From: Erythrophleum ivorense
Taxonomy: Eukaryota; Streptophyta; Magnoliopsida; Fabales; Fabaceae
Reading direction: 5' to 3'
DNA: 64,000 bases
Assembly: GCA_026724425.1 (NCBI GenBank)
Contig: JAIUCV010000102.1
Coordinates: forward strand, 1 to 64,000
The number at the start of each line of letters is the position of its first letter. Positions within the stretch are counted from its first letter, which is position 1. The translations under genes and the position numbers were made by a program. The notes beneath the pieces were generated by a model that saw nothing but the letters and a program-made list of their open reading frames with translations, ran no database searches and was not told where the DNA came from. Of the stretch, positions 58,788-64,000 are shown in pieces.

Positions 58788-59876
58788 CTAACGCGGGTAT
58801 CCATATCCTGGAAGTCTTTGAGCAGCTTGTTGGAGAAACGCGCCTACCGCGGCGTACTCGGCAAAGGCATTCTGGTCAATTTTGCACCTCTTAAATTCCG
58901 GGAAGAACAACAAGACCCCAGTGGCGAAGACGAAGAGGACGGTCAGAGTCCGAGCCACGGGGGTTGGAAGTCTCCACCTTCTGTTGACGGCCTTCTTGAG
59001 GGCGATCTCGGCCATTGTGCTGACTCCGTGTAGGAGGAAGAAAGACATCATCCCCCACGAGGGCCTCAGCCTCCCCATGTAGAAGAATATGAGCTCGTGC
59101 ATTATCCCGGATACCACGAACGTCGCAAACGCCGCAGGAGCCGATGCCCATTTCCTTGGGAACACTGACCACCTCAGCACCGGCTCGTACACGGTGGGGC
59201 GCATGATCTCGCTGACCATCAGGTTCCATCGTTTCCCCCAGAAATCCTGAAGCGAGGTGGCCAGGTAAGGCTCGTTGAAGTGAGGTTCGAGCTCGAGGCT
59301 GGACGTGGCTCGAACCAGGGAGGCCGTGACGGCTAGGATGAGGTCTAGAGAGAAATACATGTTGAAGCCGTAGAGCAAAAGCAAGGCTTTCTCGGGGAGT
59401 AGGTGGCTGTAGTCAAATGATTTGATGAGGAGCAGCAGAAGGAGTCCCTTTACTCCATAAAAGAGAGGACCCTCTCTTGCGCTCTTCTTCTCCGCTGGAT
59501 CTTCAAGCTGGACTTTGATTGGGAAGCAAGAAACGAGTAGGAATGTAGGGAGAGAGAGATTTGAGGAGGAGGAGAGAGGGCCCTTCCCAAAGGCGAACAG
59601 AGAGAGCTTGAAATTGGCGAGCCAAGAGATGAAGAAACCAGTGGTGCCGATCATATGCACGGTCGTCAGATGGAAGGGAACCAATAAGAAAAAGAACATG
59701 ACTGGAATCACCAGAATCAGCCTCTTGATTCCTTTGTCAACACATCTTCCAACGCCGAAACAATAACACAGGGATAAGATCACCAAACCCCACGCCTCCG
59801 TCAACTTCTTCGCTTCCTGACTCAGCACCTCCATTTCCATTGTCGCCATCTTGGAGGAAAGAAACTGATGAAACAA
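58788..59876 (-). CDS. Wax-synthase-like / sterol O-acyltransferase-like MBOAT protein
   Basis: This endoplasmic-reticulum membrane acyltransferase of the plant wax synthase/ASAT family joins an acyl-CoA to a long-chain alcohol or a sterol. It has a single exon, up to 362 residues. The start at 59849 (MATMEMEVL) or 59840 is as likely as 59876. About eight hydrophobic segments are visible. Motifs: FWGKRWNLMVSEIMRPTVYEPV (MBOAT signature) and SGIMHELIFFYMG with the presumed catalytic His. It ends GYGYPR. The nearest known function could be ASAT1 or a wax synthase; the substrate cannot be told. Its last 112 bp are repeated at 49912 and 54350. I do not recall this gene at the corresponding Arabidopsis position, so it may have moved in. 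Confidence 0.88.
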   Translation of the reverse strand: MFHQFLSSKMATMEMEVLSQEAKKLTEAWGLVILSLCYCFGVGRCVDKGIKRLILVIPVMFFFLLVPFHLTTVHMIGTTGFFISWLANFKLSLFAFGKGPLSSSSNLSLPTFLLVSCFPIKVQLEDPAEKKSAREGPLFYGVKGLLLLLLIKSFDYSHLLPEKALLLLYGFNMYFSLDLILAVTASLVRATSSLELEPHFNEPYLATSLQDFWGKRWNLMVSEIMRPTVYEPVLRWSVFPRKWASAPAAFATFVVSGIMHELIFFYMGRLRPSWGMMSFFLLHGVSTMAEIALKKAVNRRWRLPTPVARTLTVLFVFATGVLLFFPEFKRCKIDQNAFAEYAAVGAFLQQAAQRLPGYGYPR

Positions 59877-62170
59877 TCAAGAATCAAGAAACGTGCCCAG
59901 ATCCAGATTGGGAATCAATAATGTTTTCTTCATTTTTCACCACGATTTTATCCCTTTATTTTAATCGGAAACAAGTTGACACTTTCTCCTCGCTCTCTTC
60001 ACCTTTTAAAAAATACTAAGTATGTTGACAGTTCGTCCAATAACTAAGCTGTCCAGGGAAAGAAATAGAAAGAAAGGAGTGTTGAAATTGGATTGTGTTG
60101 TGGGGTGTAGAAGATCTCTTACGTTGTTGTCCCCACTAAGCGAACGAAAGCAACATCACAAAAGGAATCCCGAAATCTCTGGGTTTTTATAACACAGGCC
60201 CATACAGTGGAGAATACTGACCCGAATCGTATAGGATAATGTATGGCCCCGAATCGCACTCTTTATAGCCTACTGTAGTTCCCAAAGTTTTTTTGTTTTT
60301 TCGTCTTCCTACAGTTGAACTGAGGTAGGGGTATTACTATTTCCAAGTGTTAATAATAAAAGTTTGAAAAACCGGAACACCCACATTCTGTTGAATGTTC
60401 ACAACACATAAACAAACAACAATCTGAAGTTTGTAGTTATCATCAAAGAATATAGAAATGGTAATTAGATTTTGATTGCAAAACGCCAAAGTTTGACCAC
60501 TCACTTGGGAGTGGAGCCCAGAAGAGAAGACACAGTCACTCCACTCGGCTTTCTCTAACTTGAAGGACTTAAACAAGAGGAGGAATTAATAAAGCAGCTT
60601 AGGTATGGAGTGTAGTAAATTGGTGCAGGAGCGATGATGGTTAAGTAAGTTGAGAAAGAGAGCTTTTTAAGTTTGCTAAAGTGCAAGACAAGAAACCAAA
60701 CATGTCTTCTTTGTACACAAACACTGCTTTTGAGCTTCGGATCACAAGGATGATGATGAATCTGCAGCTTCTTCGTGTCAAGAAGCATATTCAGTTCAGC
60801 TCCCTAAACCCCTTGGTTCTCTTTCGCTCTCTCTCTCTTTAAGTAATTCATTCTCGTCTGAAATATGTACTTAATTGAATAAACTGATCCCTCTCTCCTG
60901 CAGACAACGAGAGAGTGCCTTCCAGGGCAGTGGCAGAGAAGGGTCTGATGAGGATACAATCAAACTTCCAGAGAGGTAACCTTTGTTTCCGGATTTCTCA
61001 GCCCTTTTGCGTCACCCACACACCACAATTTTCTTGAGTTTGAGGAATGCTGCTGCTGCAGACACTAACGGTTCGGGCTCGTCTTTTGACAGCGATGAAT
61101 CTAATGTTAGAATCGCAATTTATAAACTATGGCAAGAGTGAAAATTGTAAAGAATTATAAGTAATTACATAAATAAATTATGATAAAACACATAAGATTA
61201 TATGATGGATTTGCAGAGGCAAGATAATGGGGGTAATTGGTAAGTGATCTGAGTTCTCTGCACAGCTATATTTTTTTTCTAGAGCACTAGTGTTGAACTA
61301 ATCAAGCTTTGGTTTCATTTTTAAATTTCAGAGCAATAATTTTAAATATGGAAATGCTTTGGCTTTAGAAATCAAATTTTCCAAAATTGGTGCTTTGAGA
61401 ATTCTCATTCTTTTTTTTTCCTTATTTTTTTGCTCAATATCCTTTTTTGCTTTTCTTTTTTTCTATATCTATTTTTTCTAATTTAATGCTAAATATTTAT
61501 TATAATATGTATTAAATAAATAAAATATTTTAGAGAAAAAAACTCTACAGCAAAAGAATTAAAACTACAGCAACAACCAATCATGCCCAATATCTTTTTT
61601 CTTAACTGAAAAAATCGTCTCATAGTGTGCCGGTTCTATGACAATTAGAATCCCAAGATACAATTGCAACAATCTTGGGATATTGGGTGTATTCTAGAGT
61701 CAAAAAAAATAAAAAATAAAAAATAAAGAATAAAATAATGAAGGATTACTATTTTGATTCTCTGTTTCACATGTGAATGAGAGGAGCTATTTACGAGCAC
61801 TTATGCTCATCCAAGAAAACACGTTACTCTCCATGTTCAATTTTCTTTGAATTAATGTCAAACTAATTGAGCAATAACACAAAGATTTCTTTCAAGTTAT
61901 GGAAATAAAAAAGACAAGATATTTGTGTTTGACTAATTTAATTAAAAATATGTCAATATGAACTTGGCTAAAAAAGAATAAAACTTATATTTATTTACCA
62001 AATTTAAATCATAATTTTTTTTCTCCGATACACTAAAGTGTATTCAAAGCTTTTGAACCTTGTTATTAATTTTTCATAATATATATAAGATAATATCATC
62101 TCATGTTTCTAATGTGTGGGACATTTTTACAAATGTTAAAGTTTTAAGCTTTATAAGCAACCCACTTTAA
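59877..62170. other. Intergenic, with possible small plus-strand exons
   Basis: Upstream of the wax-synthase-like gene. Between 60690 and 61250 several plus-strand stretches have splice-like borders (after TTGCAG or CTGCAG at about 60904, 61062 and 61215, and GTAAC near 60978). They encode Ser/Glu-rich pieces such as GSGREGSDEDTIKLPER and TNGSGSSFDSDES. I do not recognise a family and cannot build a clean gene. From 61260 on it is AT-rich without a gene. Confidence 0.35.
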
Positions 62171-62892
62171 GGAGGTGTTATTGGATTGGTTATTTTAATG
62201 TATTTGATTGTATTTTAAAAACAGAGTTAAATCTAGTGTTATTCAATTGTGTATTTGTTTGATGTATTTCAAAATACAATAAAAACATGTGTTATTCAAT
62301 TTTGATTTGATAATTTTAGAAAACAGTTTTAGTGAATTTCAATGGATTCTCTCTCTTAAAACATAAGTAAAACAAATACATGGGTTTTGTCTTAGATTTT
62401 AAAATCCTTCCCGTGAGTTGTAATAAATTCATCAAAACCCAACACAATACATCATAATTAAACTACTTTAAAACACATAAAAATCTCAATCCAATAACAC
62501 CTCATAAATCTTCGTGGGTGTTATTGGATTGATGTTTTAAAGTATTTTAAGGTAATTAAAAAATGAAAGATTTTATTAGATTTTGATGAATTCATGATGA
62601 ATCTACGATGAAGGATTTTGAAACACAAGACAAAACTCTTGTATTTGTTTTACTCATGTTTTAGGAGAGAGCATACATTGAAATCCATTATAACTGTTTT
62701 TTTAAATAATCAAATCAACATTGAATAACACCTGTTTTTATTGTATTTTGGAATACATCAAACAAATGCTTAATCCAATAACAGTGGATTTTAATGGGTT
62801 TTAATCTACATTTTTCAAATACACAATTGAATAACACTGAATTTAACTATGTTTTTAGAATACATTAAAATAACAAATCCAATAACACCTCC
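62171..62892. mobile_element. Two inverted MITE copies forming a 720-bp fold-back
   Basis: GGAGGTGTTATTGGATTGG at 62171 pairs with CAATAACACCTCC ending 62892. An inner pair CAATCCAATAACACCTC (to 62503) and GGGTGTTATTGGATTG (from 62516) meets head to head in the middle. The left half (about 335 bp) is an inverted, diverged copy of the right half (about 377 bp) along most of its length, for example GTGTTATTCAATTGTG at 62239 and its complement at 62823. Each half looks like one non-autonomous DNA transposon. The superfamily was not assigned. A transcript would form a long hairpin. Confidence 0.75.
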
Positions 62893-63724
62893 TTCATTTC
62901 TCATTCAAACGAACACCGTTTTTGATATATGAATACGCTATTTCATAGTACTCACAACAAAGAATCCAATGATTCCAAAATCCGGTCATTCCGACAAACG
63001 AGTTGTTCGGAAAAGCCACCAGAACCTGGCCTAAGGCATTTGTCCAAAAATGAGTTCCAACATCTAACACTAAAGAGCCAGAGTCTTTCAAGTCTCTTAA
63101 CTGCCAGATGCCGAGTTTATCACTGATTGGAATGCTACCAGTACCAGTACCAGGCAGCAGCGTTGGGATCTAAACCCATCCGGTTAAGTCCAAGTTTAAT
63201 GAATGTACAAGAGATTGCATAGTGCCATGTTTTTGCAGGAAGAGCAGAGCAGATAAACACACATGAGGACTGAGCAAAGAGTGCTTAAAACATTGGATGT
63301 ACATGTAAGATACAACTTACAAGAGAGAAGATGAGAGGGTTGTTGTTCTTGTACCACTAAATAGAGTTCGTTAATGAATGAGTCCGCGCATTATTTGGGT
63401 TCGGTAGTTGATTCGTCTTTTTACCCCCAAATAATTCGACTTGGTTATAGTGGGCCAAAAAATAAAGAATGAAGAATACAGCCCAACCCAAATTGGGAAT
63501 ATTGGGCCGCAATTGTAATTATCTATAAGGCATCGTCTTCCTTTAGCTCTTTTTTCTTTTTCCATTTCTTCTTCTGGGGAAATATAATATAATTATATAT
63601 GATATACATAACATACACAAACACTTGTATATAGATATATATATATATATACACGCACAACGGAAGCAGTATGTACAGAAGCCTAAATTGGAGCATCCAT
63701 CCATGAATATGATGATCCGATGGG
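62893..63724. other. Intergenic, downstream of CKX6
   Basis: Includes a (TA)n run at about 63629-63650 and the presumed CKX6 3' untranslated region. A short open frame at 62894-63091 on the minus strand is not recognised. Confidence 0.5.
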
Positions 63725-64000
63725 TCATGAGTAGGAGACGGCCTTTTGAAAGATTCTCTGCCCTGGCGCCATCATTCCCAGAGGATCATACCTCGATTTT
63801 CTCCGCACAAAATCATCCCACTTGGCACCGAAATGGGATCTCCACTCTCGTCTCGTGGAGTAGTGGGGCAGATATTGCTTCAACCCCAGACCTGCTGCTT
63901 CGCTGAATTCGAGTATTCTTTGGTTCCGCTTTACGATTTGCTCCACTCCATCCTTCCCCGTCGACCCTGGAACCGCCGATGTCAGGATCGCCACCAAGTA
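63725..64000 (-). CDS. CKX6: Cytokinin dehydrogenase 6, last exon, cut by window edge
   Basis: CKX enzymes are FAD-dependent and cleave the side chain of cytokinins. The visible C-terminal part reads GVEQIVKRNQRILEFSEAAG, LGLKQYLPHYSTRREWRSHFG, FVRRKSRYDPLGMMAPGQRIF, and ends QKAVSYS and stop. This is the conserved end of the C-terminal substrate-binding domain and is closest to CKX6 as I recall it. The FAD-binding half lies beyond 64000. The position next to SEC31 agrees with the Arabidopsis order I recall. Confidence 0.9.
   Translation of the reverse strand, partial: YLVAILTSAVPGSTGKDGVEQIVKRNQRILEFSEAAGLGLKQYLPHYSTRREWRSHFGAKWDDFVRRKSRYDPLGMMAPGQRIFQKAVSYS

Larger units (their letters stand above)
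46018..58899. repeat. 4,438-bp tandem unit, two full copies plus a 4,006-bp third copy
   Basis: Copies start at the same TCTAAATTTTCATAATTGCC at 46018, 50456 and 54894. Copies 1 and 2 are complete (to 50455 and 54893). Copy 3 ends at 58899, where it continues into the intact wax-synthase-like gene. Identity looks close to 100% by eye. The only differences noticed are near 49868/54306/58744: copies 1 and 2 read AATAATAATAC with nine A in the next run, while copy 3 reads AATAAATAATAC with eight. Each full unit contains SEC31 exons from the helical domain to the stop, 112 bp of wax-synthase 3' coding sequence and 432 bp of MLO sequence. Confidence 0.95.

Noticed and set aside
58891..59229. Arg-rich open frame opposite and within the wax-synthase-like gene
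   Set aside because: It is a shadow frame of the real coding sequence, which carries the MBOAT motifs.
1..64000. tRNA, rRNA or snRNA genes
   Set aside because: No cloverleaf-like or rRNA-like stretch was recognised by eye on either strand. A covariance-model scan would be needed to exclude small RNA genes.

Overview
The window reads as the very end of a plant chromosome, from a member of the Brassicaceae. It opens with about 2.2 kb of CCCTAAA telomere repeat. The genes have plant intron/exon structure (GT-AG introns, many short exons), and the encoded proteins are near-identical to Arabidopsis ones I recognise: LOX2, BIG BROTHER, CCD1, plastid ribosomal protein uL1c, KIN-1, SCPL40, SEC31B and CKX6. 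From memory, the order BIG BROTHER - CCD1 - uL1c - kinesin - SCPL40 - SEC31B - CKX6 follows the distal end of Arabidopsis thaliana chromosome 3 (about At3g63530 down to At3g63440). I take the window to be an orthologous chromosome end with extra material inserted, chiefly LOX2, an SP1-like pseudogene, a SpoU methyltransferase and a wax-synthase-like gene.

Layout. 1-2180: telomere, badly degenerate at the outer end, clean in the middle, with ordered variant repeats on the inner side. 2180-13500: a transposon-rich subtelomere with a roughly 190-bp tandem repeat, a Ty3/gypsy 3' end, a TNP2/DUF4216 remnant, a CACTA (Spm) element with degraded Transposase_24 coding sequence, nested LINE tails and a hAT-type MITE with a perfect 8-bp target duplication. 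14178-17534: LOX2. 17684-20178: a decayed SP1-like RING E3 ligase gene split by an internally deleted gypsy element with intact 5-bp target duplications. 20486-21812: a SpoU/TrmL-type RNA methyltransferase. 24605-35113: BIG BROTHER, CCD1, uL1c and KIN-1. 35300-39906: SCPL40, whose single 3.1-kb intron contains a 2.45-kb non-autonomous Helitron.

The most unusual part is 43221-59876. A SEC31 gene is followed by a 4,438-bp unit present three times in tandem (46018-50455, 50456-54893, 54894-58899, the last partial). Each full unit holds the 3' two thirds of SEC31, the last 112 bp of a convergent wax-synthase-like gene, and a 432-bp piece of an MLO gene that occurs nowhere else in the window. The third copy runs into the intact wax-synthase-like gene. 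Copy 1 joined to the unique 5' part gives one complete SEC31. Copies 2 and 3 lack the WD40 half, but the MLO exons before them splice in phase with the first SEC31 exon they contain.

The rest (59877-64000) holds a large fold-back made of two inverted MITE copies and the last exon of CKX6, cut by the window edge. The intact genes are mostly housekeeping or hormone/defence genes: jasmonate (LOX2), apocarotenoid (CCD1), cytokinin (CKX6), organ size (BIG BROTHER), COPII secretion (SEC31) and plastid translation (uL1c). They look like ordinary syntenic neighbours, not a functional cluster.
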